64,000 bases of DNA. It comes from Bog-473 sp963766995. Its GTDB lineage: Bacteria > Actinomycetota > Acidimicrobiia > Acidimicrobiales > RAAP-2. Of the stretch, positions 50,865 through 60,399 are shown in pieces. Positions within the stretch are counted from its first letter, which is position 1; every line of letters starts with the position of its first letter. The notes below the pieces were generated by a model. It was given only the letters and a program-made list of their open reading frames with translations. It had not been told where the DNA came from and searched no databases. Location of the stretch: contig CAVYCE010000002.1 in NCBI GenBank assembly GCA_963766995.1, positions 124,001-188,000 on the forward strand. The letters are read 5' to 3'. The position numbers and the translations under genes were made by a program.

Positions 50865-51506
50865 TCAGCTCGAGCCGGCGGGACTGCCTTCGGAATTGAG
50901 GGATGCGCGGGCGGTCATCAGCCAATCCCAAAGTTTTGTCACTTCAATTGCAAGGTGATCGCGATCACCGGAGTTGTCCAGCACGTAGTCGGCTTCCTTC
51001 TTCCGCTCTTCTCGGCTGATCTGCGCCTTGATCCTGGCCTCGGCGTCAGCGCGATCCATGCCTCGCTGGTCCAATAAGCGGCTCAGGGCGACCTCAGTCG
51101 GACAGTCGACCACCACCACTTTGTGCAGCTTCACCGTGTCGCGGTGCAGCGCGGTCAACAAGGGTATGGCCAAGACCACTATGTGGTCCGTTTCGGCCAA
51201 CGCATCGCGAGCACTGATCATGGCGATACCGATGGCCGGGTGGGTAATGGCGTTCAGCTCGAGGCGTGTCTCGTCGCTGGCAAAGGCCACCGCCGCCAAG
51301 GCGGGCCGATCGATCGTGCCATCCGGCGCCACAATGCCCGTTCCGAAACGATCGATGAGCGGCTGATAAGCCGGACCATCCGGAGCCACCACATCTCGTG
51401 CCACCTGGTCGGCGTCGATCAGCTTGGCGCCTCGCTCCACCAGCAGATCGGCCACCGCCGATTTCCCCGAGCCGATGCCGCCGGTCAGGCCCACAGCCAG
51501 CATCAT
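50865..51506 (-). CDS. coaE: Dephospho-CoA kinase
   Basis: Final step of coenzyme A synthesis. The P-loop is AVGLTGGIGSGKSAVADLL at the N-terminus. KLIDADQVARDVV, LNAITHPAIG, VVVVDCPTEVALSRLLDQRG (lid region) and DYVLDNSGD are typical. ATG 51506 overlaps the methyltransferase TGA as ATGA; a second ATG follows directly. The 213-residue product has the standard length without the extra C-terminal domain found in mycobacteria. Confidence 0.95.
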   Translation of the reverse strand: MMLAVGLTGGIGSGKSAVADLLVERGAKLIDADQVARDVVAPDGPAYQPLIDRFGTGIVAPDGTIDRPALAAVAFASDETRLELNAITHPAIGIAMISARDALAETDHIVVLAIPLLTALHRDTVKLHKVVVVDCPTEVALSRLLDQRGMDRADAEARIKAQISREERKKEADYVLDNSGDRDHLAIEVTKLWDWLMTARASLNSEGSPAGSS

Positions 51507-52303
51507 GATCGGGGCTTCTTGGCCACGGCGAAAAGCACCATCGTTGTGTCGTCGAGCTCTTCGGTGACGAACCAATCGTCGGCGGTGATGCCGGTCAGAC
51601 CCCCGGCATCACCCCGGCCCACCAGGCGGTACGCCAGGGGTAGGAGACGCGTATAGGCCCACACATACCAACCATGGGGCAAACGGTGTCGGAGATCGAA
51701 GACATCGAAACGGAGGATTCGGGCCGCCTTGATCCTGCGGGCGGCAAAGTCGGCCTTCACGTGCGGAGCGGCGTCAACTCCGGCCAACCACACGTCGTCG
51801 AAGTGACGCTGCAGCATGTGGCGCAGCTCTTCCCGATCGAAAAGGTGCAGGTGGAAGGGATTCTCGAAATCGGCCGGGGCATTGGGAGTGAGGATGCACA
51901 CCACCCCGTTCTCCTTGACCACCCGGGCCAATTCACTCACGTGCGGCTCAGGCTCGGTGAAGTGCTCAATGAGGTGGGACGAACAGGCGCCGTCGAATCT
52001 GGAATCGGCGAAACCGAGCCGGAGCGCATCCATTTGGGCCACCCGCAGCCCTCGGTCGCCGTAGGCGCCCTGAGCTGTCTCGACGGCTTCCGCGCTGTAG
52101 TCGACCCCAATGACTTGGCGGTCGGGGCCGAGGAACCGGGCTGACTCGAAGCCTTGTCCACAGCCCACATCGAGGATGCGCCCGGTCCCGATGTGGTCGA
52201 GCACGGCCCGATAGCCCGCTTCATGGAGGGCCAACAGCGAATCGGGGGTCACTCCCTGCTGTGGTCGCTCCCCCGTCAACCGCTTCTTTGTGCTGCGGGG
52301 CAC
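51503..52303 (-). CDS. SAM-dependent methyltransferase (class I)
   Basis: A 266-residue methyltransferase with motif I ILDVGCGQGFESARFL, acidic loop VIGVDYSAEAVETA, motif II-like FDGACSSHLIEHF and ELARVVKENGVVCILTPN, the arrangement of Methyltransf_11/UbiE-type enzymes. GTG 52303 is chosen because AAAGGAGTGGC stands right before it; the frame open further upstream lies in the divergent promoter and the AftD start. The substrate is unknown. The C-terminal half may sit at the membrane, which would fit its position next to the glycan genes, but it is coupled to coaE. Confidence 0.88.
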   Translation of the reverse strand: MPRSTKKRLTGERPQQGVTPDSLLALHEAGYRAVLDHIGTGRILDVGCGQGFESARFLGPDRQVIGVDYSAEAVETAQGAYGDRGLRVAQMDALRLGFADSRFDGACSSHLIEHFTEPEPHVSELARVVKENGVVCILTPNAPADFENPFHLHLFDREELRHMLQRHFDDVWLAGVDAAPHVKADFAARRIKAARILRFDVFDLRHRLPHGWYVWAYTRLLPLAYRLVGRGDAGGLTGITADDWFVTEELDDTTMVLFAVAKKPRS

Positions 52304-52345
52304 GCCACTCCTTTCGGTTGCCGCGCCCAGGCAGTGCGGCGTGCT

Positions 52346-52351
52346 TACACT
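52346..52351 (+). promoter_or_regulatory. Candidate -10 box of the AftD homologue
   Basis: TACACT within gcttacactac lies in the 75-base divergent space between methyltransferase and AftD starts. It would give a leader of about 20 bases; no -35 hexamer is clear. Confidence 0.3.
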
Positions 52352-52378
52352 ACCGGGCGTCCAATTGGCCGCTCCCCC

Positions 52379-55300
52379 ATGACCATCTCCACGACCGCCA
52401 CCGTCCCCAGGGGTCGGCATGCCGCGCCGACGATGGCGCTTATGGACGAACGCCATTGGCGCACGATCGGCGCCTCTCTCCTCGCGCTCTTGGCCTATGT
52501 ACCGCTGCTGCTGGTGCGGCCAGGCGTGGTGACCCCCGATACCAAGACGTACCTCTATCTCGACCCGGGTCGCTTCTTAAGCCAGGTCGCCTTCATGTGG
52601 AACCCGACCGTGGGCTTGGGCACGGTCAATCACCAATACATCGGCTACCTGCTGCCCATGGGTCCGTTCTACGCATTGTTGTCTCTGCTCCATGTGCCGA
52701 TCTGGGTGGCCCAACGCTTATGGCTGGGCTCCATCCTCTTCCTCGCTGGCTACGGCATCCTGTACCTGTCGCGCACCATGCGGCTGCGCGGACCTGGGCC
52801 GGTCGTGGCCGCTCTGGCCTACATGCTGTCGCCATACTTCCTGCAGTATTCGGGGCGCATCTCCGTCATCCTGTTGCCTTGGGCCGGCTTGCCCTTCATG
52901 GTGGCCCTGACCATGAAGGCGCTGCGGCGAGGCGACTGGCGCATGCCAGCGCTGTTCGCGCTAGTGGTGGCGTTGGTCAGCGGCATTAATGCGACCGCCA
53001 TCATTTATGTGGGCGTCGCTCCCATCCTGTGGCTGTTCTATGCCGTCCTTGTCCTCCGGGAAGCCACTTGGCGCCAGGCCCTGTACACGGCGTTGCGCAT
53101 CGCGGTGCTGACCTTAGGGACGTGCCTGTGGTGGATTGCCGGCTTGGCAGTCGAGGCCGGGTACGGAGTCAACGTCCTCAAGTACACCGAGACGGTTCCC
53201 TCCACTTCGGCCACTTCCAACGCCTCTGATGTGTTGCGTGGCCTGGGCTACTGGTACTTCTACGGAGCCGATCATCTCGGTCCCTGGACCAACGCGGCGG
53301 TTCGGTTCACCCAGGACATTGGGTTGCTCATCACGTCGTATGCCGTGCCCATCCTGTCGGTCGTCGGTGCCACGTTGCTCAAGTGGAAAGAGCGGTCCTA
53401 CTTCATCCTGCTGGTCTTCGTGGGTCTCGTACTTTCGGTGGGTCCCTTCCCCTATGCGCATCCCACTGCAGTTGGCGGGGTGCTCAAAGCCTTTATGACC
53501 GACACCACGGCCGGACTGGCCCTTCGTTCCACGGACCGAGCCACTCCTGTGCTCCTCTTGGGGCTGGCCATGCTGCTCGGAAGCGCCATCACTGCCCTTT
53601 GGCAGCGCTTCTCGCTGGCCGGCATTCTCACCGCCGTACTCGTCGCCGGCCTGGTGGTGGCCAATAACCCATCGTTATTTAACGGCGACGCCGTGGTGGC
53701 CGGTGTCTTCACCCAGCCGGCGTCGCTGCCCAGCTATCAGATGCAGGCCATCACACACCTGAATGACACCCATAAAGGCACGCGGGTGCTGGCCATCCCA
53801 GGCAATGATTTCGCCACTGATCGTTGGGGCGACACCATCGACACGCCGCAGCCGGCCTACTTAACCCGCGATTTCGTCACCCGCGAGCAACAAATCATGG
53901 GCTCCATCCCAACGGCGGACACCCTCTACGCCCTGGACGACCCCATTCAAGAGGACACCTTCAATGTCAACGCGCTGGCACCGATGGCGCGGCTATTGAG
54001 TGCCGGCGATGTCATGGTCGAATACGACCAGCGCTACGAGCACTACGGCGTTGTGCAGCCGCAGCTCCTGGCCCAGCAGCTGCGGCAGACGCCGCCCGGC
54101 CTGATCAACCCCATTGGGTTCGGCGCCCATCGACCCAACGACTCGACGGTATCCACCTTGAACGAACAGGACCTGGCTGCCCCGGCCGACGAGAAGTGGC
54201 CCAGTCCCATCGTCACGTACACGGTGAAACACCCTCGCCCGATTCTGCGGGCCGAATCCAACACCGGTTCGGTCATTGTGTCGGGCGATGCCACTGGTCT
54301 GAACAACCTGGCCGGACTCGGTCTTTTGAACACCACCAGCGCGCTCTATTTCTCGGGCACGATCGAAAAAGATGCCTTTCGCATTCGCACCCTGGCCGCT
54401 CAGGGGGCACAGCTGGTTCTGACCGACACCAACCGCAAGCAGGCCTTCCGCTGGGACACGCTCAGCGCCAATGCCGGTGCCACCGAAACCCCATCGGAAA
54501 ATCCCAGCAAGACCGATGCCAGCGACAGCCCCATCGACCTCTTCCCCGGAGCCTCCATCGCCACGCGGACTGTGGCCAGTTACGTCGGCGCCGTTTCAGT
54601 CACGGCCAGTAGCTACGGCAATTCGGTGTCCTACACGCCCGAGGACCGTGCCTATGGCGCCATCGACAACAATTTCGACACCTCCTGGATAACCGGCACG
54701 TTTGTCTCCAATCCAGCCGGCCAGTGGTGGCAGACGCGCTTCGCCCAAGCCTCCACCATCAACCACATCAACCTGGTGCAGCCCCAGACCGGTGACCGCT
54801 CGCGCTGGGTGTCGAAGGTCACTCTCACCTTCGATGGTCAACACCCCATGACCTATGACCTGACCAAGAAATCTCATGTGGAGACCGGACAACTCCTCAA
54901 GTTCCCGTCCATCACGTTCCACACATTGCGCATCACCATCGACTCCACCACCGACAACACCGCACCCCCCTTGACCGCCTCGGCGGTTGGTTTTTCCGAG
55001 GTGGAGATCCCCGGCCACGTGATCAAAGAAGTCATTACTATGCCCACCGATCTCCTCTCGACCCTGGGACCCGCTTCAGCCGCAGACCGCCTCACGGTCG
55101 TCATGACCCGGCAGCGCACATCGCCTTACCCACCCCGGACCGATCCCGAGACCACCATTAGCCGTAGCTTCACCCTGCCGACCGCTCGCTCCTTCACGCT
55201 CTCAGGCAGCGCCAGCATGTCGGCCCTCATTCCCGATGACCAGATCGATGCGCTCGTCGGACGATCATCGGACGTATCGGCCTATTCCTCGGGTCGTCTT

Positions 55301-56890
55301 CCCGGTGACCTTGAGGCCACGGCCTCAGCCACCCTCGACGGCAACCCAGCCACGGCCTGGCAACCCGGACTTGGCTCGGCCGCCGACAAAGACGTCACCC
55401 TCACCTACGACCTTCCGAGCTACACGTCCCTGTCGCAGCTCAACATGCAGGTCATTGCCGACGGGCGCCACTCCCTCCCCACCACCATGACGATCGCTTC
55501 GGAGGGAGTAACCCGACGCATCACGCTGCCGGCGATCGCTGACAGTTCCGTTGCCGGTGCCGTGACCACGGTGCCGGTGCAGTTCCCGGCCCTCGCCGGT
55601 CGCCACTTCGTGGTCACCTTCACCGGCATCCGGCCCGAAATGGCCGCTAACTACTACTCGGCCGGCCCCTTGACACTGCCTATTGGCATTGCCGAGATCG
55701 GATTCCCCGGAGTGCAGTCATCCCCCGCACCCGCCCAATTGCCCGGGACCTGCACCAGCGGGCTGTTGACGATTGACGGGCAACCCATCGCCGTGGCAGT
55801 CGAAGGCAGCACCTCATCAGCCCTGCACAACGGGCAAGTGCGGATCGTGCCCTGCGGATCCGACGCCACCGGCATCACCCTGTCGGCCGGTACCCATGTG
55901 GTGGAGACCGCCCTCGGACACACCACCACCACCGGATGGAACATCGACCAGGTCGTCCTCGACTCGGCAGCCGGTGGAGGTCCCGCCCCCACTCCTGCTC
56001 CGACGACGGCCGGCGTACCCCAACTTTCAGCCACATCAGCTGGACCTGTCCCCAAAATGTCCATTACCGCTACCCACATCGACAGCCAGAGCACCACGGT
56101 CACCGGCGCTCATGCACCCTTCGAGTTAGTGCTGGGCCAGAGCATCAACGCCGGCTGGCAGGCGGTTGCTTCTCCCGGACCGAATGCACCATCGGATGCG
56201 CACACCGTGAATCTGGGTCCCCCTGAATTAATTGACAGCTTCGCCAACGGGTGGGCGGTCACGCGGCCTGACCTCAAGGCACTGGGTGGACCGGATTTCG
56301 TGGTCAACCTCAAATGGACCCCTCAGAGCAAAGTGTGGCTGGCGCTCGCCGCCTCCGCACTCGTCTTACTGCTCTGTCTGTTGCTGGCCTTCCTCCCTGA
56401 ATCGGTGCGAGCTCGCGTCAGGCCCCGACTCCCCCATTTCTTGCGCGCCACGCCGTCGAACACCGCGGACTTTTCCGACGAGCCCCATCTCGATGTGCTG
56501 CAGTCGACCTATCGGCCGACCATGCAGTGGCGACTCTTTCCGGTACTAGCACTGCTCACTGGGTTGGTGGCAGCTGCCGTCACATCACCGGAGTTCGGTG
56601 TAGTTGTGGCCGTGATGATGCTGGCCTGCATGTGGATGCCGCGGCTCAGGCATTTGGTCACAGCCGGTGCGTTGGGTTTCGTGGTGGCCGGCGGCCTCAG
56701 CGTCATCATCGGTCAGGCCATGCATCACTACCTGCCCGGATCGAACTGGGACGGTTCATTCGTCCACGCCGGCAATCTGGTCTGGCTCGGCGCCGTACTC
56801 CTCCTGGCCGACGCCGTCATGGTCAGCGCCGACGAGCGCTCTCTTCTGCCAGCGCTTCCAGCGAACGACGGGCCGTCGCCGCCCACGTAA
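52379..56890 (+). CDS. aftD: AftD-like alpha-(1-3)-arabinofuranosyltransferase (DUF3367 family)
   Basis: A 1,503-residue membrane glycosyltransferase homologous to mycobacterial AftD, which adds arabinofuranose branches from decaprenyl-phospho-arabinose in cell-wall arabinogalactan. The N-terminal ~470 residues hold many helices. The conserved loop VTPDTKTYLYLDPGRFL appears after helix 1, and NHQYIGYLLPMGPFYAL later. A large extracytoplasmic region follows with coagulation-factor-5/8-like carbohydrate-binding modules (YTPEDRAYGAIDNNFDTSW; ASATLDGNPATAW). Two to five helices close the C-terminus. No Shine-Dalgarno sequence precedes ATG 52379. The last 68 bases overlap the convergent GT4 gene. 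Donor and acceptor here are inferred. Confidence 0.88.
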   Translation: MTISTTATVPRGRHAAPTMALMDERHWRTIGASLLALLAYVPLLLVRPGVVTPDTKTYLYLDPGRFLSQVAFMWNPTVGLGTVNHQYIGYLLPMGPFYALLSLLHVPIWVAQRLWLGSILFLAGYGILYLSRTMRLRGPGPVVAALAYMLSPYFLQYSGRISVILLPWAGLPFMVALTMKALRRGDWRMPALFALVVALVSGINATAIIYVGVAPILWLFYAVLVLREATWRQALYTALRIAVLTLGTCLWWIAGLAVEAGYGVNVLKYTETVPSTSATSNASDVLRGLGYWYFYGADHLGPWTNAAVRFTQDIGLLITSYAVPILSVVGATLLKWKERSYFILLVFVGLVLSVGPFPYAHPTAVGGVLKAFMTDTTAGLALRSTDRATPVLLLGLAMLLGSAITALWQRFSLAGILTAVLVAGLVVANNPSLFNGDAVVAGVFTQPASLPSYQMQAITHLNDTHKGTRVLAIPGNDFATDRWGDTIDTPQPAYLTRDFVTREQQIMGSIPTADTLYALDDPIQEDTFNVNALAPMARLLSAGDVMVEYDQRYEHYGVVQPQLLAQQLRQTPPGLINPIGFGAHRPNDSTVSTLNEQDLAAPADEKWPSPIVTYTVKHPRPILRAESNTGSVIVSGDATGLNNLAGLGLLNTTSALYFSGTIEKDAFRIRTLAAQGAQLVLTDTNRKQAFRWDTLSANAGATETPSENPSKTDASDSPIDLFPGASIATRTVASYVGAVSVTASSYGNSVSYTPEDRAYGAIDNNFDTSWITGTFVSNPAGQWWQTRFAQASTINHINLVQPQTGDRSRWVSKVTLTFDGQHPMTYDLTKKSHVETGQLLKFPSITFHTLRITIDSTTDNTAPPLTASAVGFSEVEIPGHVIKEVITMPTDLLSTLGPASAADRLTVVMTRQRTSPYPPRTDPETTISRSFTLPTARSFTLSGSASMSALIPDDQIDALVGRSSDVSAYSSGRLPGDLEATASATLDGNPATAWQPGLGSAADKDVTLTYDLPSYTSLSQLNMQVIADGRHSLPTTMTIASEGVTRRITLPAIADSSVAGAVTTVPVQFPALAGRHFVVTFTGIRPEMAANYYSAGPLTLPIGIAEIGFPGVQSSPAPAQLPGTCTSGLLTIDGQPIAVAVEGSTSSALHNGQVRIVPCGSDATGITLSAGTHVVETALGHTTTTGWNIDQVVLDSAAGGGPAPTPAPTTAGVPQLSATSAGPVPKMSITATHIDSQSTTVTGAHAPFELVLGQSINAGWQAVASPGPNAPSDAHTVNLGPPELIDSFANGWAVTRPDLKALGGPDFVVNLKWTPQSKVWLALAASALVLLLCLLLAFLPESVRARVRPRLPHFLRATPSNTADFSDEPHLDVLQSTYRPTMQWRLFPVLALLTGLVAAAVTSPEFGVVVAVMMLACMWMPRLRHLVTAGALGFVVAGGLSVIIGQAMHHYLPGSNWDGSFVHAGNLVWLGAVLLLADAVMVSADERSLLPALPANDGPSPPT

Positions 56891-58043
56891 ACCAGCGGGC
56901 CCGGGCCAGTGCGCCCTTCGACAGGCGGCTGCGCAGCACGTCGTCGTTCAACACTCGCCCCAGTGCGTCCGCCAGATCCGACGACCGCTTGACCAATAAT
57001 CCCGACTCACCGTCGAGAACGGCGTCGGCATGGCCGGCGATGTCGGTGGCCACGGCCGGCGTGCCACAGGCGGCGGCTTCGGTGAGCGTCATTCCCCATC
57101 CTTCGCGCTGAGAACTCGATGCCACCACCCAGGCCTGGCGGTACCAATCCACCAGTGCCTCGTCTGACACGCGTCCGGGCAGGTCGAGCCAGTCGGTCGC
57201 ACCCAGTCGCTCACGTAGGGCTTCTAACTCTGGCCGGGCATAGCCTTCACCGATGATGACGGCTCGCAATGCTGGGACGCGTTCCTTGAGGGCCGCCAAT
57301 GAGTTGATCAGGACATCAAACCGCTTCACCGGGACGAGACGTCCCACGGCCACCACGAGCGGCGTGGCCGACCGGTCGCCGCCCGGTGCGTACATGGCGT
57401 CGACACCGGGTGGCGCTACCGAAATCCGGTCGGGCGACAGATGCAACATGTCGACGATCTCTTGTCGAGACGACTCCGACAGAGTCACGATGCGGCTGCC
57501 CCGATAGAGCCGAGGGGCCAGGCGTCGCTCCACCGCGTCACCCAACCGAGCCAGCGCTGGCGGCAGGACCATGCCCCACATGTCGGCATGCACGTGATGC
57601 AAGAACACCAAGCGCGGGCCGCGATACCAAAGCGGAGAAAAGAACGGCATCCCATTCCACACTTCAACCAGTGCGTCGCCCTCGCGGTACCCCATCCGAA
57701 GGCCTTCCCAGGCCGCCCCCGGGAACACGCCATAGCGACCAGCCTGGCGACGCACTCGGTACCCGTCGCGGGTGATGGACCCAGCAGCATTGGCCACCGC
57801 CGAGGTGCGGAAGGTGACGTCGAGCCCGGCGTCAGCCCACAATGAGGCGATGCGGTGGGCGTGCAGCTCGGAGCCTCCTGCTTCGGGATCGTCAAGGTCA
57901 CGCCAGGCCACGAAATGGATGCGGCGCAGTCCCGCGTCTGCGGCAATGGCCGCTAGTCCCTCGAGGTCTGATTGGCGAACTGATGCCGGGTCGGCTGCCT
58001 GATGGCGGGGCGCGGCAGGCACTTGTCGCGATTCGTCTCCCAC
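56823..58043 (-). CDS. GT4-family glycosyltransferase
   Basis: A 406-residue cytoplasmic GT-B glycosyltransferase. The N-terminal acceptor domain contains HFVAWRDLDDPEAGGSELHAH. The C-terminal donor domain has LVVAVGRLVPVKRFDVLI and the EX7E-type stretch SSSQREGWGMTLTEAAACG that binds the nucleotide sugar. GTG 58043 follows TGAGGTCG, five bases after the flippase stop. The open frame upstream lies inside the flippase gene and is discarded. It is the last gene of the glycan operon. Sugar specificity is unknown. Confidence 0.9.
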   Translation of the reverse strand: MGDESRQVPAAPRHQAADPASVRQSDLEGLAAIAADAGLRRIHFVAWRDLDDPEAGGSELHAHRIASLWADAGLDVTFRTSAVANAAGSITRDGYRVRRQAGRYGVFPGAAWEGLRMGYREGDALVEVWNGMPFFSPLWYRGPRLVFLHHVHADMWGMVLPPALARLGDAVERRLAPRLYRGSRIVTLSESSRQEIVDMLHLSPDRISVAPPGVDAMYAPGGDRSATPLVVAVGRLVPVKRFDVLINSLAALKERVPALRAVIIGEGYARPELEALRERLGATDWLDLPGRVSDEALVDWYRQAWVVASSSQREGWGMTLTEAAACGTPAVATDIAGHADAVLDGESGLLVKRSSDLADALGRVLNDDVLRSRLSKGALARARWFTWAATARRSLEALAEESARRR

Positions 58044-58048
58044 CGACC

Positions 58049-59524
58049 TCAGGATAGCTGTGGCTGGTGCATCCGGAGCCTGACCCTGTGAATCACGGTG
58101 AAGCCGCTCACAATGACCACCATCACCCCAGCTTGCACCGCCAAGTCCACCAGCGCCGTGGCGCGAGGTGCGCCGTGCACCAGTGCCACGGCGATGGTGA
58201 GGGCGATGGCACCGACCACCAGGACCCCGCTGACCCAACGACGGCCGACAGCCAGCAGGTACATGGTCAAGACCACGGTGATGCTCAACACGATCATGGC
58301 GGCCACCAATGGGGCCAATGCCGACGATGCCGCCACGTAGGAATGGTGGAACACAACTTGGAGCAACAATCGGGGCGTGCTGAGGGCGACCACCATCAAG
58401 ATGGCGGCCGGTGCGGCCAGCAGCACCAGCACCACAGACAACTGCCTCAGAGCGTGGCCTCCCTGTCGCCATCGGATGGCGGCTTCCGGGAGCAGATAGC
58501 CACCGAGCACGATGGCGCCAAAGACGATGGCCTTGCTCGTCACCGACACCGCCGCGTAGGCACCACTATGCGTGCCGTTGTCACGACCCACCACAAGCAC
58601 GTCGATGTTCTGCAAAACGGCGACCATCGACAAAGACACGGAGGCAATGATGAGGTCGAGCACCACCTTGTGCCGCTCGCTCCCGTGTTCCCCCAGCACT
58701 GTGTCGGCCCGCAAAGCGCCAACCCAACCGGCCACCAGCGTTCCCACACGACGGCGATCGGCCGGGCTGTCTCCGGACCACACGCGCACGGCGGCATATC
58801 GGGCATGCCCAGCGGCAACCATCTCGGCCAACAAGATGCCAATGGCCGCACCGGATGATCCCCGTCCCGCACCCACCAACGCCAACACGGCCACGGTGCG
58901 TACGCCACCTTCGACCAGGAGGTTGGCAGCCAGGGGACGGTAGGCACGGCGCGCTTGGAGCATGCCGCGGTCGAGAGAGAGCAGCACGAAAAAGGCGGCC
59001 GCAGTAAGGATGGCGGCGATCCCGATGCCGCTCTGCTGATTGAGGAGCACCGCCACCCAATGTCGGGTCAGGAACACCATGACGCCCCACAGAAGGACGA
59101 CCATCGACCCTTGCCGATGGATGCGGCCGGCCCAACGACGGACCATGTGGGCCGCCCCATCCTCATGCCACATGGTGATGCGACGCACCACCGCCACCAG
59201 CACGGCCGAGCCGGGCATGGAGAGGATGAGAAACAACCCAGTGAGCTGATTCAACACTCCGTAGCCATGGGGAGAGAGGAGACGGGCCAGTGCGACCGTG
59301 ACAATGACGTTGGCTCCATTGGCCAGGACACCTGCGGCCGCGAGCGGACCGGCTTGCAGCAGCCCGGCTCGCATCGACTCCACCCCGGGGTGCCCTTCGT
59401 CGTCCAGCACCAACTCGGCCCCGAGAGCCAGAGCACCAGCTCCGGGCGCCAGGGACATGGCCGCCGGCACCCCTTCAACTAATACTTCCGCCGCGGGCGC
59501 CTCGTGCACGGGCTCGTCGCTCAT
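58049..59524 (-). CDS. Polysaccharide flippase-like membrane protein (Wzx/MATE fold)
   Basis: A 491-residue protein with an acidic cytoplasmic leader of about 60 residues and some 12-14 hydrophobic helices. The first helix region (AAAGVLANGANVIVTVALARLLSPHGYGVLNQLTGLFLI) resembles Wzx/MVF exporters of lipid-linked sugars, as does the GTHSGAYAAVSVTSKAIVFGAIVLGGYLLPEAA segment. Predicted to move a glycan-lipid across the membrane. The start overlaps the SGNH gene stop (ATGA); GT4 follows after five bases. Substrate unknown. Confidence 0.83.
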   Translation of the reverse strand: MSDEPVHEAPAAEVLVEGVPAAMSLAPGAGALALGAELVLDDEGHPGVESMRAGLLQAGPLAAAGVLANGANVIVTVALARLLSPHGYGVLNQLTGLFLILSMPGSAVLVAVVRRITMWHEDGAAHMVRRWAGRIHRQGSMVVLLWGVMVFLTRHWVAVLLNQQSGIGIAAILTAAAFFVLLSLDRGMLQARRAYRPLAANLLVEGGVRTVAVLALVGAGRGSSGAAIGILLAEMVAAGHARYAAVRVWSGDSPADRRRVGTLVAGWVGALRADTVLGEHGSERHKVVLDLIIASVSLSMVAVLQNIDVLVVGRDNGTHSGAYAAVSVTSKAIVFGAIVLGGYLLPEAAIRWRQGGHALRQLSVVLVLLAAPAAILMVVALSTPRLLLQVVFHHSYVAASSALAPLVAAMIVLSITVVLTMYLLAVGRRWVSGVLVVGAIALTIAVALVHGAPRATALVDLAVQAGVMVVIVSGFTVIHRVRLRMHQPQLS

Positions 59525-60399
59525 GGTGCGCCTCGAGCGACATGGTGCGAACGCAGCGCGATGCGACCGATGAGGGGGAGGATGTCGCGCTGGAGGAACT
59601 CTCCTCCAGCAGATGAGACATGAATGTCATCGGACCAACGTGTCACCACACCGTCGACCTCAGAGGTGTAATGCCCGTCGGGGTCCAACATGCGATTGAA
59701 CGGGATGACCGTCACCTGCGCGGGGTCCGATGCAGCCACTCGAGCGGCCACTGCGTTGTAGTCATTCACAAAGTGGCGGGTATTTTCCGGAAACGGGAGT
59801 CCATTGGCTTGGCGGTCCGGCGGGTTGATGTAGGGCATGTTCAGGAGTGCCACCTTGGCTCCGAAGGTGGTGAAGATGCGAATGGCAGCACGAAGGTCAC
59901 TGGCCACGTGATTGGCCCAGACGGCATTGGTGATGTTCACCCAGTGACCACCGAAGTAGTGATAGCCGGTTTCCCAACGGCCGACGCCCAACATGACCAC
60001 CGATGGGTGCACGTAGGCGGTCAAGAACGGCCACAGCCCTCTCCATTCCGGACAGCCCGGGGTGGCCAGGCCGATCTTGCCCGACGAGATGATGGCCAGT
60101 GTGGGGTCGAGATCGCACCCCAACGTGGCGTGGTTGATGACTTCGATGCCGTACTTCGACCGCGACTCTTTGACCAGTCCTACTCCCAGGGTGAGCGCGA
60201 TGGAGTCCCCGAGCAACAAGACCTTGATCGGGTGCCGGCCGAAGGCTCCCTCCTTCACCAAGGACGCATGCTCGGGGCTCGACAAACCTGGTGCCAACGA
60301 CGATGGCGAGGCTCCGATGTCCGGACTCCAACACACGGTGCTCAACAGCATCAACGTCAGGCACACGGCGCCTGAGCGAAGCCGTGCCCACCATCTCAT
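59521..60399 (-). CDS. SGNH-hydrolase-like exported protein
   Basis: A 292-residue protein. ATG 60399 overlaps the upstream gene stop as ATGA and yields a signal-like N-terminus (RSGAVCLTLMLLSTVCW). Block I is VLLLGDSIALTLGVGL with the nucleophile serine; the last block, WSDDIHVSSAGGEFL, carries the D-x-x-H pair. LGVGRWETGYHYFGG may supply the middle block. This layout fits SGNH esterases or O-acetyltransferase partner domains that modify surface glycans. It is probably extracytoplasmic. The natural ester is unknown. Confidence 0.82.
   Translation of the reverse strand: MRWWARLRSGAVCLTLMLLSTVCWSPDIGASPSSLAPGLSSPEHASLVKEGAFGRHPIKVLLLGDSIALTLGVGLVKESRSKYGIEVINHATLGCDLDPTLAIISSGKIGLATPGCPEWRGLWPFLTAYVHPSVVMLGVGRWETGYHYFGGHWVNITNAVWANHVASDLRAAIRIFTTFGAKVALLNMPYINPPDRQANGLPFPENTRHFVNDYNAVAARVAASDPAQVTVIPFNRMLDPDGHYTSEVDGVVTRWSDDIHVSSAGGEFLQRDILPLIGRIALRSHHVARGAP

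Noticed and set aside
56823..58472. 549-residue version of the GT4 glycosyltransferase
   Set aside because: The first ~143 residues overlap the flippase gene in another frame and look non-coding; GTG 58043 with a good Shine-Dalgarno sequence starts the conserved part.
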